A stretch of DNA of 64,000 nt from Flavobacterium segetis (GCF_900129575.1 NZ_FQWE01000006.1:186001-250000); one strand, 5' to 3'; shown: positions 1 through 8,915, counted from the first letter of the stretch. Translations and numbers: made by a program. Notes: generated by a model not told the origin, from the letters alone.

Positions 1-1190
1 ACCAAAATATCATAAGGCTTTTCATTTTTTTCTGGAGGCTCTATAAAACCTTCTTTATACAAAAGCCAGCAAGCAATAGATTGAAGTAAACTCCATTTAT
101 TTGTTGCATAAAGAAATAAATTACTACTTTCTCCGTCTTTTCTACCACTTCTTCCAACTCTCTGAATTAAAGAAGCAATACTATGCGTAGCATCGATTTG
201 GACAACTTCATCAACAGAACCTATATCTATTCCAAGTTCCAGTGTTGATGTACAAGAAATACAAAAGTTATTTCTTTTGTTATTTTTTGCAAAGTATTCT
301 ACATATTCTCTTACTTCCCTGTCAACGGAGGAATGATGCGAAAAATAATTAGGATGTCCTTTTACTCTTTCAGATATCTTTTTAAGTTTTACAGCTACTT
401 CTTCAACTCGCCCTCTGCTATTTGGAAAAATTAAAACTTTGTTATCTTTTGTTTCTAAATATAAGTCCTTCAAAAGTTCTAAAGGTAATTCTTCATTTTT
501 ACTTTTAAAAAAACGAAATACAGTATTGATTTCTTTCGCTGTTCTATCTATTAGGATTTTTGTTTTTTCTACATTTCCAGTAAACTCTTTTACTTCAATA
601 AATTTATTTTCTTCACTCATTGTGGCAGAAAGACCAACAATACTAAAAGAACTGGAATTTACTTTTTGAAGTCTGCTTAATATGGATTTTAGTTGAGTTC
701 CTCTATCTGTTCCGATAAATGAATGGATTTCATCAATAACTACATACTTTAAATTGGAAAACAACTGTTTGACATTGTAAGGTTTGTTCACAAACATTGC
801 TTCCAATGATTCAGGTGTGATTAGTATAATTCCGCTTGGTTGTTTTATTAATCTTTCTTTCAAAGTTTTGTTAGCTTCTCCGTGCCACTTGGTAACGGTT
901 ACATCAAGATTTTTGCAAAGTTCTTCAACACGATAAAACTGATCATTTATAAGAGCAATTAATGGTGAAATATAAAGAACTTGAACACCTGTATCATTGA
1001 AGTTTACTTTTGAAAGTATAGGCAAAAATGCTGCTTCTGTTTTACCAGATGCAGTTCTTGAAGCCAAAATAAAATTTTCATCTGAACTCAAAATTCTGGA
1101 AATAGCAGCATTTTGAATTGGTCGCAACTGTTCCCAACCCTTATCACGAATAAATTTTCGTATTGGTTCTGAAAGTAAATCAAATGACAT
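1..1190 (-). CDS. Lhr/BrxH-like DEAD/DEAH-box helicase, partial (C-terminus beyond left edge)
   Basis: The reading frame is open from the ATG at 1190 to the window edge (about 396 residues), so the C-terminus is missing. Superfamily 2 helicase motifs appear in order: a Walker A-like SRTASGKTEAAF, ITPE, a DEIH box (VVIDEIHSF), GLSATM, and motif VI QRVGRSGRKD. The ASGKTEAAFLP signature resembles Lhr-like helicases and the BREX helicases, which are DNA or RNA translocases. The start overlaps the stop of the upstream ATPase by one base (TAATG), which implies translational coupling. As third gene of the TerB-N/ATPase/helicase module it probably supplies the motor of a DNA-processing complex. Helicase identity is secure; the subfamily and any C-terminal domain such as DUF1998 cannot be judged here. 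Confidence 0.85.
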   Translation of the reverse strand, partial: MSFDLLSEPIRKFIRDKGWEQLRPIQNAAISRILSSDENFILASRTASGKTEAAFLPILSKVNFNDTGVQVLYISPLIALINDQFYRVEELCKNLDVTVTKWHGEANKTLKERLIKQPSGIILITPESLEAMFVNKPYNVKQLFSNLKYVVIDEIHSFIGTDRGTQLKSILSRLQKVNSSSFSIVGLSATMSEENKFIEVKEFTGNVEKTKILIDRTAKEINTVFRFFKSKNEELPLELLKDLYLETKDNKVLIFPNSRGRVEEVAVKLKKISERVKGHPNYFSHHSSVDREVREYVEYFAKNNKRNNFCISCTSTLELGIDIGSVDEVVQIDATHSIASLIQRVGRSGRKDGESSNLFLYATNKWSLLQSIACWLLYKEGFIEPPEKNEKPYDIL

Positions 1191-2503
1191 TATAATTCTT
1201 CTATGCTATCTAATGAAAATTCTTCAGGTCTTTCATCAGAAACTTCAAGTTCTCCAAATAACATGTTTTTATCAATAGTTGGGTTTTGTCGAATAATGTT
1301 TAGGATATTTAAGAAGTCCCTAATTACTTCTCTCGGAGTTAAAAATTCTGAAGCACCAGGTTTATTGAATAGTTCCTCCATAAATTGCTGAATTTCATAA
1401 TCAGAAATTTGTATTTCAGTTTTGTAGTTGTAATCAAAGATTGCTTTTAATTTCTGAAGTAATACAAATATTTCGTTATTATTTAGAGGTAATAATTTCA
1501 GAACAGGCTGCGCGAAGTCTCTAATTTGAGCTGTTTCAAATTTATTGGTTGCAAGTCTTGTTTTCAGAGCATCATAACTGAAAAGCCCTCTACGTTGATT
1601 TTCCAAGAACTCTTTTGTTCCAGCAAAATTGAAGAATATGTTAGAAACCTTTCCTTGAAAACAATCATTGTAAATAGCTAGAATCTTTTCATAGTTTTTT
1701 TCTCTCATTACAGAAGTCGAAATCTTATATAGATTTATAGCTTCGTCAAGATTTATCATAAAACCACTATAACCCATACTTACAAAAAGTTTACAGAAGT
1801 TTTTAAGCATATCATAGTAATTTAGGTCATTAATTACCTCTCTAACGCCTAAATCCTGCCTTGCTTCGGTTTTTGTTCTATATTCGCCTTTGAGCCATTT
1901 TAATGCATTTCTTCTTAGTTGTTCATCTCCTTTAATGTAACCTTCGTAATATTTCATTACAACTGTTCCAAAGTCGAAACCACCAACGTCAGTAATTTCA
2001 TTTATGGTTTTCATTATATTGTTCTGAATGAGATTCAAGTATTGCTCATTTCGAATATCAGCTAACGAGATATTATTTTCATCTGCTGTTTTTGTAATAA
2101 TTTGTTCAATCCATTTTTCCAACAAAGTAGGCAAAGCTCCACCTTCGGGTTTTGTCTGAATGGAAACATTATCCATTATTGCAGAATAAAGTGCAACACC
2201 TTTTCCATCATTTGAATACAAACGGTTATCAGGTGTGAAATCTGCATTAGCTACTACAAACTTTTGTTTTAAAGCAACTGTATTGAGCAAGTGAAGCATA
2301 AACGATTTACCTGAACCGAAGTCTCCAATCCAGAATTTCACCATACTATGGCCATTTTTCACATCCTCTAAAGCAGATACGACTGCATTTATTTCTTCTG
2401 AACGACCAACGGTTATATGTTGAATACCAATCTTTGGAACTACACCACCAATAAGTGAATTGATTATTGAAGTGGCTTCTTTTGGTTTTATGTTATCTAT
2501 CAT
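1190..2503 (-). CDS. BrxD-like P-loop ATPase (DUF2791-type ATP-binding protein)
   Basis: This 437-residue protein carries a Walker A motif (GDFGSGKSFMLHLL, about residues 60-73) and a Walker B-like MINLDEA near residue 245, where the Asp-Glu pair would serve hydrolysis. The overall layout (GVVPKIGIQHITVGR before the P-loop, then TRLATNKF and PREVIRDFL) resembles the DUF2791/BrxD family of ATP-binding proteins found in BREX and in Ter-linked gene neighbourhoods. Its ATG overlaps the TerB-N gene stop by four bases (ATGA) and its stop overlaps the helicase start, so the three genes should be made in fixed ratio. I infer an AAA+-like ATPase working with the helicase. It has no signal peptide or membrane segment. 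The family call is good; the role is inferred from the neighbours. Confidence 0.8.
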   Translation of the reverse strand: MIDNIKPKEATSIINSLIGGVVPKIGIQHITVGRSEEINAVVSALEDVKNGHSMVKFWIGDFGSGKSFMLHLLNTVALKQKFVVANADFTPDNRLYSNDGKGVALYSAIMDNVSIQTKPEGGALPTLLEKWIEQIITKTADENNISLADIRNEQYLNLIQNNIMKTINEITDVGGFDFGTVVMKYYEGYIKGDEQLRRNALKWLKGEYRTKTEARQDLGVREVINDLNYYDMLKNFCKLFVSMGYSGFMINLDEAINLYKISTSVMREKNYEKILAIYNDCFQGKVSNIFFNFAGTKEFLENQRRGLFSYDALKTRLATNKFETAQIRDFAQPVLKLLPLNNNEIFVLLQKLKAIFDYNYKTEIQISDYEIQQFMEELFNKPGASEFLTPREVIRDFLNILNIIRQNPTIDKNMLFGELEVSDERPEEFSLDSIEEL

Positions 2504-4485
2504 TTTGTTGAAATTTTTTGGAAATACTCTGGAATTATTGAATAGTAATCGTCTTCCTCTTCGATTAAGACATCATCTAAAACTTCATAACAGGTTTCAT
2601 TGACACTTTCGATTACTTGATTTTTAAAGACACCTTTTGATTTTGCAAATTCTTCAATTTCACTTTGAAGAATTGAAAAATTATTTTTATAAAACAGTTC
2701 TAAAATAGAAATTTGGATTTGATTAAGTGATAATTTAGGTAAAAATGGTGATTGATGAGATTCATCATTTTTCTGAATTATTTCAATCATTATTTCTTCA
2801 CTATTTATTTCTTGATTTTGAATCGTGTCATTTTCATCTTCAAAGTCATCACGTAAATATTCATTAAGAAGTTCGACCGTTCCGGAATGTTGTGCTTGAA
2901 CTTCCTTAATTGTGGTTCTGTCTAGTTGTATTTTTTTTCGTTTTACTTCGTACACTTTCACAACAGCTTTGAGTGCCTTATCTAAATTCTTATCACTTAT
3001 AAATTCGTTAACAATTTGTTCAAAATCTTGAATTTGCTCATTAGTTTTAAAAAGACCTTTCTGGATTGTCTTTGTTAGTTGCTTGTTGTCAAAGGTTACA
3101 GATTTTATATCGTGGTGTAAATAATGAATATAAAGTGTCAATGATGAAACTTTATCATGCTTTGCAATAAATTTTGATGCTTCAAAAAATATATTTTCAA
3201 TAGAGGGATTCTTTTTATTAAGTTTTCCAAGTTCGATAATTGACTCTACAAATTCCTTTGGATTAATTTTATAATTCGTTGTCAGTTCTTCAAATTTTAA
3301 TTTCCATCTACTTGTAGTTTGTGAATTAAGCTCAATTTCAGTTGCTTCGTCAGGGTGAATAATTTTAGAAATCAGTGTCGACAATAACTCTGAAACCTTT
3401 AAAGTTATTTTTGATTCAACTTCTGTTTTGGCTTCCTCGTTTGTGTGATAAATATCTGTATTTAGTTTCCGTTTGTGTCCATAAAATTCTCGAACTGCGT
3501 TCTCACAATATTTGAAAATAATTGAGTAAAATTCATTTGTGGTTGATTCAATACAATATTTATAATTCTGACTTCCATTTCTATATCTAAAGTGTTTCCT
3601 TGCAATTACATCTGCAATAAATAAAAATTCCTTTTCAATTGTAGTTCCATCTGATTTGTATTTTGATTTTAACTCTTGTATTACATCAACGTAGAGTTTT
3701 AAAACTTCAAGGCAACAAAATTCAATACTACAGAAATTATTACTTGGATAATTAATCTTGTTTAAAAGTATTACTTGTTCTTCACTGAGATTTAATTTGG
3801 ATTTGTATTTACTACCTAACCTCCAGTAGTCATAATCGTAATCTGAGTTGTAATTTTGATAGCTAAACCTATCCTCTGTTCTAAGTCTTAAGACATCATC
3901 ACTATATCCGCCTAATTCCATTTTATCGATTAAAAATGAAATACAATAAGATTTGGTTTTGGGATAAAATTCTCCTAAAATTTTCAGTTGACTCTCTAAT
4001 TTTGATATACTTTTATGATCATCATATTCATTTAGCAAGTCAAACAATAAAATGAAAGCATAATTCATATTCCCTTCTAAATCAAAATATGTACCATTTA
4101 AAAAGTTGATTTTAAAAATGCAATAAAATTTCTCTTGTTCATCAGAAGTACTGTTTAGTTCAGAATATGAATAAACGTAACGGTGTGACCAGTAAGGCAC
4201 GCCACTACTGTATTTTTTCAAATGGTTGTTCGAGTTAATGTTATAAGTTTGGTCTGTTACATCAATTATTGAGTCATCGTTATAACTACTAGTTCCGTTA
4301 CTTGTCGTCACAGCAATCTTAATATTTTTGACAAGGTTTTGAACTAATTCATCGTGAATTTCTTTTTCTGATTTCTGTCTGATTTTCAAATTTGTGTAAA
4401 TAGCCTCTTGTCGTGTTGGCTTTTTGTTGCCTTTAACAACAATAATTATTAAAATTATTACTCCAATTATAATTAATGCTGTCAT
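2500..4485 (-). CDS. TerB-N / TerB-C domain protein with N-terminal membrane anchor
   Basis: The 661-residue protein begins with one hydrophobic segment (about residues 3-18, rich in Ile and Val, then Lys-rich), so it is probably anchored in the inner membrane with the bulk in the cytoplasm. About residues 90-260 match a TerB-N domain, with the hallmark block FLNGTYFDLEGNMNYAFILL. The last 80 residues (QIQISILELF to the EEEDDYYSI stretch) match TerB-C, including the acidic stretch before the end. I see no clear central TerB (tellurite-resistance) helical domain between them. It is the first gene of the operon. In the literature TerB-N/TerB-C proteins recur beside BrxD-like ATPases and superfamily 2 helicases and are proposed to act in stress or phage defence; that role is not shown here. 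Confidence 0.8.
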   Translation of the reverse strand: MTALIIIGVIILIIIVVKGNKKPTRQEAIYTNLKIRQKSEKEIHDELVQNLVKNIKIAVTTSNGTSSYNDDSIIDVTDQTYNINSNNHLKKYSSGVPYWSHRYVYSYSELNSTSDEQEKFYCIFKINFLNGTYFDLEGNMNYAFILLFDLLNEYDDHKSISKLESQLKILGEFYPKTKSYCISFLIDKMELGGYSDDVLRLRTEDRFSYQNYNSDYDYDYWRLGSKYKSKLNLSEEQVILLNKINYPSNNFCSIEFCCLEVLKLYVDVIQELKSKYKSDGTTIEKEFLFIADVIARKHFRYRNGSQNYKYCIESTTNEFYSIIFKYCENAVREFYGHKRKLNTDIYHTNEEAKTEVESKITLKVSELLSTLISKIIHPDEATEIELNSQTTSRWKLKFEELTTNYKINPKEFVESIIELGKLNKKNPSIENIFFEASKFIAKHDKVSSLTLYIHYLHHDIKSVTFDNKQLTKTIQKGLFKTNEQIQDFEQIVNEFISDKNLDKALKAVVKVYEVKRKKIQLDRTTIKEVQAQHSGTVELLNEYLRDDFEDENDTIQNQEINSEEIMIEIIQKNDESHQSPFLPKLSLNQIQISILELFYKNNFSILQSEIEEFAKSKGVFKNQVIESVNETCYEVLDDVLIEEEDDYYSIIPEYFQKISTK

Positions 4486-4535
4486 TCGTTTTAAATCTTA
4501 GTTGTCAATGTAAAGAAATTGTTGGTGCTGAGGAA

Positions 4536-4551
4536 AAAGCAAATTTGCTTT
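4536..4551. promoter_or_regulatory. 16-bp perfect palindrome upstream of the TerB-N operon (operator candidate)
   Basis: AAAGCAAATTTGCTTT equals its own reverse complement and sits 51 bases before the TerB-N start, downstream of the proposed promoter. A site this symmetric suits a dimeric repressor or an RNA hairpin in the leader. No regulator gene is adjacent. Confidence 0.4.
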
Positions 4552-4647
4552 AACCTACAGATATTATTATTAACTTTTTATTTTATTTTTTGTGTCCATA
4601 ATGTAATCGAAACTTTTTTCATCAGAGCCATAAATCGAATACAAAAT

Positions 4648-4678
4648 CAAATATATGCTTAATTCTTTATTTAATCAA
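4648..4678 (-). promoter_or_regulatory. Bacteroidota-type promoter for the TerB-N operon
   Basis: Read on the minus strand there is TTG (4676-4678), 20 bases, then TATATTTG (4648-4655), matching the Bacteroidota consensus TTG-N18-21-TAnnTTTG. It lies about 163 bases ahead of the TerB-N ATG, which leaves a long leader holding the palindrome at 4536. Confidence 0.5.
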
Positions 4679-4720
4679 TTAAATAATTAATCTTTTTCTT
4701 TCAATTTAAAATATCTAAAA

Positions 4721-4766
4721 CAAAAAAACCATTGTAAAACTTCTTCAAACTTCACAATGGTTTTTC
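4721..4766 (-). terminator. Rho-independent terminator after the DEAD-box helicase gene
   Basis: A 12-bp perfect stem (4724-4735 with 4754-4765, core ACCATTGT/ACAATGGT) is followed on the minus strand by a run of T. It lies about 20 bases past the helicase stop and insulates that gene from the TerB-N operon. Confidence 0.8.
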
Positions 4767-4787
4767 ATTTATAAAACAGAAAATAAT

Positions 4788-6125
4788 CTATTTCATTTTT
4801 TGTCTTTTAACCGGTTTTTCGGTTGGTTCGTTTTTTTTTTGTAACAAATAATTAGCCAACAGCTTTTCGATCAGTTCATCTTTTGTTAAGTGATGGAAAA
4901 CGGTTTTTATTTTTGTTTTCAATTCCGCGTCCACTTCGTGGTTGGGTTTGGTTTTGAATATTTGTTTCGCCCATAAAAGGGTATTGTTTTCTTCGATGCT
5001 TAGTGAACTCGGTTTTTTAAATTCAGTGAATTTAATTCCTAATTCTTTTTCGAAATCGGCAATTTCATCTACTTCTTCCGGTTGCAATACGGTTAAGGAA
5101 AGTCCCTTTGCTCCTGCTCTTGCTGTTCTTCCGCTACGGTGAACATAAGCTTCATAAGCATCTGGTAAATGGTAATTAACCACATACGAAATTTCCTTTA
5201 CGTCAATTCCTCTTGCCGCAAGATCTGTAGCCACTAATATATTGATATGACCTTCACGGAATTGCTCCATGATACGATCTCTAATTCCTTGTGATAAACT
5301 TCCGTGCAAGGCGCCTGATGAAAAACGATTGATTGCTAAATTTTTAGCTAGTTTATTGACAGCAGCTTTAGTTTTACAAAAGATAATTCCACGTTCGCCT
5401 TCTTTTGAATTTAGGAAATGCATTAAAACATCAAGTTTTTCAATAGGATCTACTACAATATATTCGTGATCAATTCCTTGATTTCCTACTGTTTCCATGT
5501 TAGCATTTACCTGAACCACGTTTTTATTTAAGTAATTCTGAACCAGTTGCTTGATGGTTCCCGGCATAGTTGCTGAGAACAAAAAGGTTTTGTGCTCTTT
5601 AGGTAATTCGGCTACGATTTCGTCAAGGCTTTCTTTTAAGATAGAAACCATTTCATCTGCTTCATCCAGCACTAGAAACTTAGTTTCTTTAAGATTGATT
5701 GCTTTACGCTGAATTAAATCAATTAAACGTCCTGGCGTTGCTACTACTATGTGCGTTGGCGCTGATAAACGTTCAATTTGTGGTTTGATTGGAATTCCTC
5801 CGCAAGTTGCTGCGATAGAAACTTCAGGCAAGAAAGTCGCAAAAGACTCTAAATTCTTAAATATTTGTTGGCCTAATTCTCTTGTTGGCGCTAAGATAAC
5901 CGCTTGAACGAGTGTCGAATTAGTATCTATTAATTGTAAAATAGGCAATCCAAAAGCAGCTGTTTTACCAGTTCCTGTTTTAGCTAATCCAACAAAATCA
6001 GTTGTGTTAGCTAACAATAACGGTATTGTTTTTTGCTGAATTTCTGTCGGAGTAACAATATTCAAATCAGAAAGTGCATTCAATATTGGTTTAGAAATTC
6101 CTAAATCAGCGAATTGTTTTGACAT
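4788..6125 (-). CDS. DEAD-box ATP-dependent RNA helicase
   Basis: This is a 445-residue DEAD-box RNA helicase that should unwind structured RNA or remodel ribonucleoprotein (ribosome assembly, cold adaptation). All core motifs are present in order: a Q motif (PTEIQQKTIP), AKTGTGKTAAF, PTRELGQQ, TPGR, DEAD (VLDEADEM), SAT, ARGID and HRSGRTARAG. The tail is short and basic (KPVKRQKMK), as in RNA-binding tails of this family. I place the start at the ATG at 6125 (MSKQFADLGI), because the Q motif begins right after it; an in-frame ATG at 6197 would add 24 atypical residues overlapping a structured intergenic element. It is the only gene before the terminator at 4721. Confidence 0.93.
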   Translation of the reverse strand: MSKQFADLGISKPILNALSDLNIVTPTEIQQKTIPLLLANTTDFVGLAKTGTGKTAAFGLPILQLIDTNSTLVQAVILAPTRELGQQIFKNLESFATFLPEVSIAATCGGIPIKPQIERLSAPTHIVVATPGRLIDLIQRKAINLKETKFLVLDEADEMVSILKESLDEIVAELPKEHKTFLFSATMPGTIKQLVQNYLNKNVVQVNANMETVGNQGIDHEYIVVDPIEKLDVLMHFLNSKEGERGIIFCKTKAAVNKLAKNLAINRFSSGALHGSLSQGIRDRIMEQFREGHINILVATDLAARGIDVKEISYVVNYHLPDAYEAYVHRSGRTARAGAKGLSLTVLQPEEVDEIADFEKELGIKFTEFKKPSSLSIEENNTLLWAKQIFKTKPNHEVDAELKTKIKTVFHHLTKDELIEKLLANYLLQKKNEPTEKPVKRQKMK

Positions 6126-6174
6126 TTTTTTGGATTTTATAATTTGGAAAAAATAGTTATTTGTAATCGTGAAC

Positions 6175-6260
6175 GCTAGCCCCAATAGTAGCGGCATCCT
6201 GTTGTGGCGGTGTTCGCCACAATAGATATAGCGAATAGTGGGAAACAGCTCCTGAAAAAA
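6175..6260. repeat. Structured intergenic element with strong GC-rich hairpin
   Basis: In an A+T-rich background this stretch is unusually G+C-rich and holds a perfect 8-bp hairpin, TTGTGGCG (6202-6209) and CGCCACAA (6215-6222), flanked by GCTAGCCCC on one side and AGCTCCTGAAAAAA on the other. It lies four bases past the stop of the helicase at 6264 and ahead of the DEAD-box gene. I believe similar elements recur between flavobacterial genes, but only this copy is seen here. Confidence 0.5.
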
Positions 6261-6263
6261 GAA

Positions 6264-7808
6264 TTAATCTTCATCAGGTTCGTTCATGATTTTCTCACGG
6301 TATTTTTTACCTGTTAGTAATACTAGTTTCAATTTATAATCGTCCACTAGCCATTCACGGTAATTTTTACTGCATTGACTCAAGCATTTTGAATAACGCT
6401 TGATGCGGCAATCAATATCGTCCTCTAACAATTTACCTAAACCTTTTGCTTCCTGCAAAGTTTCTGTATTATCAACACACATCGCGGCATGTTGCTCTAA
6501 TGATTTATCTAAAACTTCCTTAGAACGTAAATTTTGCTTGATAATTAATTTGTGTTCTTCATCGACATCAAAAGTTACGATGGCAGTTTTACTGAATTTT
6601 TCACGTAATTCAGGAGGCATACTGTATTTAAAATACAATTCAATCTCCGTATCATCACGTAAATTCTCTAAATAAAACTCAGGAGATTTAAAAATATGTT
6701 GCCAGTTTACAGGCTCACTCCACAATCCAAATCGTGCTGCATTATTTCCTAAATCGATCACATTGAAGGTATCTTTATTAGGTAATTTACGAGAACCACG
6801 ACCTATCATTTGGTAATACAAGGTCAATGATTTAGTAGCCCTATTTAAAATAATAGTCTCAACTGTAGGTTCATCAAAACCTGTGGTTAAAATCCCAACA
6901 GATGTCAAAATAGCATCTGGAGTGTGCTTGAACCAATGCAAAATTTCTTTACGTTCCTCAGTACTACTGGTGTTATCTAAGTGACGAATTTCGTAACCGG
7001 CTTCCCTAAATGTTTCATATACATATAAAGAAGTATTGATTCCGTTATTAAAAATCAAGGTTTTTTTTCCAATAGATTTCTCAGTGTAGGCATGCAATAA
7101 TTTTTCTTGCATAGCCATATTGGTATATAAATCATCTGAAGATTTTACGGTATAATCTCCGTTGATTCCCACTTTTAAGGATGTCAAGCCAACGTCATAA
7201 CTGTAAGTAATGGCTTTTGCCAAAAATCCTTTATCAATTAACGAACTGATAGTGTCTCCCACTATTAATTCATCGTAGCTTTCATGCATTGGTAGTTTTA
7301 TATTCGAGCTTAGAGGTGTCGCTGTAACTCCTAATATAAATGCATTTTTAAAAGAGCTTAGTAATTTTCTAAAGGAGTTGTAATGCGCCTCATCTATAAT
7401 TACTAAACCTATATTATCCAAATGCAATTTTTCATCATTGATTCGGTTTTTTAAAGTTTCCACCATTGCCACAAAACAAGAGTAGTCGTTTTGATCTGGC
7501 AGTTCTTTCACTTTACTGTTGATGATTTTGTTTTTTACATCAAAACCCTTCAACATTTTTGAAGTTTGTTTACAAAGTTCGATTCGGTGTGTTAAAACCA
7601 CCACTTTCTTATCATGCTTAGATAAATAACGGCGAACTATTTCAGAGAATACAACAGTTTTCCCACCGCCTGTAGGCAATTGATATAATAAGTGATGTTG
7701 ACGAGGTCCATTATCGATACGTTCAAAAATGGCATCTATGTCTCCTTTTTGGTAGGCATAAAGTTCTTTTTTGTCTTCGATTTCAATTTCTAAGGTGTTT
7801 TGCGACAT
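6264..7808 (-). CDS. DEAD/DEAH-box helicase of the SSL2/ResIII type
   Basis: This 514-residue superfamily 2 helicase has motif I LPTGGGKTVVF (about residues 45-55), motif Ia LTHRIELC, DEAH (VIIDEAHYNS), TATPL and motif VI QMIGRGSRKLP. This is the COG1061 (SSL2/XPB-like, type III restriction helicase) architecture, so double-stranded DNA is the likely substrate. The C-terminal 110 residues (with KCLSQCSKNYREW) form an extra charged domain I do not recognise. No methylase, nuclease or specificity gene is adjacent, so a restriction role is not supported. A TATTTTTG box at 7829-7836 is placed as a -7 element 21 bases before the start, but I see no good -33. Confidence 0.88.
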   Translation of the reverse strand: MSQNTLEIEIEDKKELYAYQKGDIDAIFERIDNGPRQHHLLYQLPTGGGKTVVFSEIVRRYLSKHDKKVVVLTHRIELCKQTSKMLKGFDVKNKIINSKVKELPDQNDYSCFVAMVETLKNRINDEKLHLDNIGLVIIDEAHYNSFRKLLSSFKNAFILGVTATPLSSNIKLPMHESYDELIVGDTISSLIDKGFLAKAITYSYDVGLTSLKVGINGDYTVKSSDDLYTNMAMQEKLLHAYTEKSIGKKTLIFNNGINTSLYVYETFREAGYEIRHLDNTSSTEERKEILHWFKHTPDAILTSVGILTTGFDEPTVETIILNRATKSLTLYYQMIGRGSRKLPNKDTFNVIDLGNNAARFGLWSEPVNWQHIFKSPEFYLENLRDDTEIELYFKYSMPPELREKFSKTAIVTFDVDEEHKLIIKQNLRSKEVLDKSLEQHAAMCVDNTETLQEAKGLGKLLEDDIDCRIKRYSKCLSQCSKNYREWLVDDYKLKLVLLTGKKYREKIMNEPDED

Positions 7809-8006
7809 TTCTTGCTATTGGATTTTTGCAAAAATACGCCTAAAAAACAGTTTATCTATTACTTTTAATTAAAAATATGAGGGAATATTTAATTAATATT
7901 GATCTATGTATCAAATATTCAATGGTGCTTACCATTAATTTTTTTATTTTAAAAATAAAATTTTACGTTACTGCATTTGCGAAATTTAAAAATATCCGAC
8001 ATCAAT

Positions 8007-8540
8007 CTAGTATTCAAATCGCTCGATAACCGCATTAAATTCAGGTTCGTTAAACCATTTTTGAGAAATAGATTGATTGTGAATTGCAATTATCCTAGCT
8101 TTGAAATCCGTGAGTATTCCATTTGCTATTAAATATACTACTGCTTGCTCAAAAGAATTGAACATACTTTTGTAGAATAATTCGTGTTTTATCACATTTT
8201 CAGCTGAAAATGTTTGAGCAATTTCAATATTGTATAACATAACATCGGCAATTAAAAAAGGATCCACTCCAAGAATTATAAAATGCTTAATGTATTTCTG
8301 AGCAACTGAACGTCTCATTTTTGGTTTGCTCCTTCGCCCTGACTTTTTAAGGGGATAATATTCCTGTGAAATTTTGAGTTTACATTCTTGCAAAAGTGTT
8401 TCTTCTTTTGGGTTAAAAACAAAATTATAATAGACTTTTACAGGACTAAATTTTTCGTACAATTCTATGATTTGCTCTTCAAGCTGTTCTTTATTTAATT
8501 CAGCTAAATATTTTTTTAAATCGCGCTTGCTCATTATCAA
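8007..8540 (-). CDS. DUF6155 family protein
   Basis: The 177-residue protein begins MSKRDLKKYLAELNKEQLEE after an alternative upstream ATG two codons earlier. The pattern of an N-terminal helix, the motif EKFSPVKVYYNFVFNP and a basic RRSKPKMRRS segment followed by helices matches what I know as DUF6155, a family common in Bacteroidota with no assigned function. It is predicted soluble and all-helical, without signal peptide or metal motifs. It is divergent from the DUF3817 gene at 8637, and a TACTTTTG box (8553-8560) lies 13 bases ahead of its start. Confidence 0.65.
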   Translation of the reverse strand: MIMSKRDLKKYLAELNKEQLEEQIIELYEKFSPVKVYYNFVFNPKEETLLQECKLKISQEYYPLKKSGRRSKPKMRRSVAQKYIKHFIILGVDPFLIADVMLYNIEIAQTFSAENVIKHELFYKSMFNSFEQAVVYLIANGILTDFKARIIAIHNQSISQKWFNEPEFNAVIERFEY

Positions 8541-8603
8541 AGTTTAAGAATACAAAAGTAAATTAGTTTAGGAATCAATACACTTAAAATCAATGTTAAT
8601 CCT

Positions 8604-8611
8604 TATTTTTG
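8604..8611 (+). promoter_or_regulatory. -7 box (TATTTTTG) of the DUF3817/MscS operon
   Basis: The sequence fits TAnnTTTG and sits 26 bases before the DUF3817 ATG in the divergent spacer. No clear -33 element is visible, so this is a weak call. Confidence 0.3.
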
Positions 8612-8636
8612 CTGACTAAAACTAAATTTAATCTAA

Positions 8637-8915
8637 ATGCTCAAGATATTTAAAATTACCGCAATTGTAGAGGGAATTTCTGCTTTATTATTATTTTTCT
8701 TTGCTATGCCTATGAAATATATTTTTAATGATCCTTATTATGTTAAACACATTGGTATGGCTCATGGAGTATTATTTACATTATATATTGTGCTTGCCAC
8801 AATTTTATATTTTAAAGAAAAATGGGACTTTAAAAAATATTTCATTATTTGCATCGCATCAATTCCTCCTTTTGGCACTTTTTATATAGAAAGAAAATAT
8901 CTTAAAAATGTATAA
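8637..8915 (+). CDS. DUF3817 small membrane protein
   Basis: The 92-residue protein has three predicted membrane segments (about residues 5-27, 40-60 and 68-85). The pattern LKIFKITAIVEGISALLL, MPMKY and HIGMAHGVLFTLY is typical of DUF3817 integral membrane proteins (YdzA-like). Their function is unknown; the conserved Glu in the first helix and the HG pair in the second are visible. Its end overlaps the start of the MscS-like gene by eight bases, so the two are co-transcribed and probably coupled. Confidence 0.75.
   Translation: MLKIFKITAIVEGISALLLFFFAMPMKYIFNDPYYVKHIGMAHGVLFTLYIVLATILYFKEKWDFKKYFIICIASIPPFGTFYIERKYLKNV

Noticed and set aside
439..669. Plus-strand 76-residue frame
   Set aside because: It lies opposite the Lhr-like helicase gene and has low-complexity Ser/Phe/Leu content typical of a shadow frame.
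6264..7808. Type III restriction system
   Set aside because: The helicase has the right general type, but no methylase (Mod) gene or nuclease domain is adjacent.
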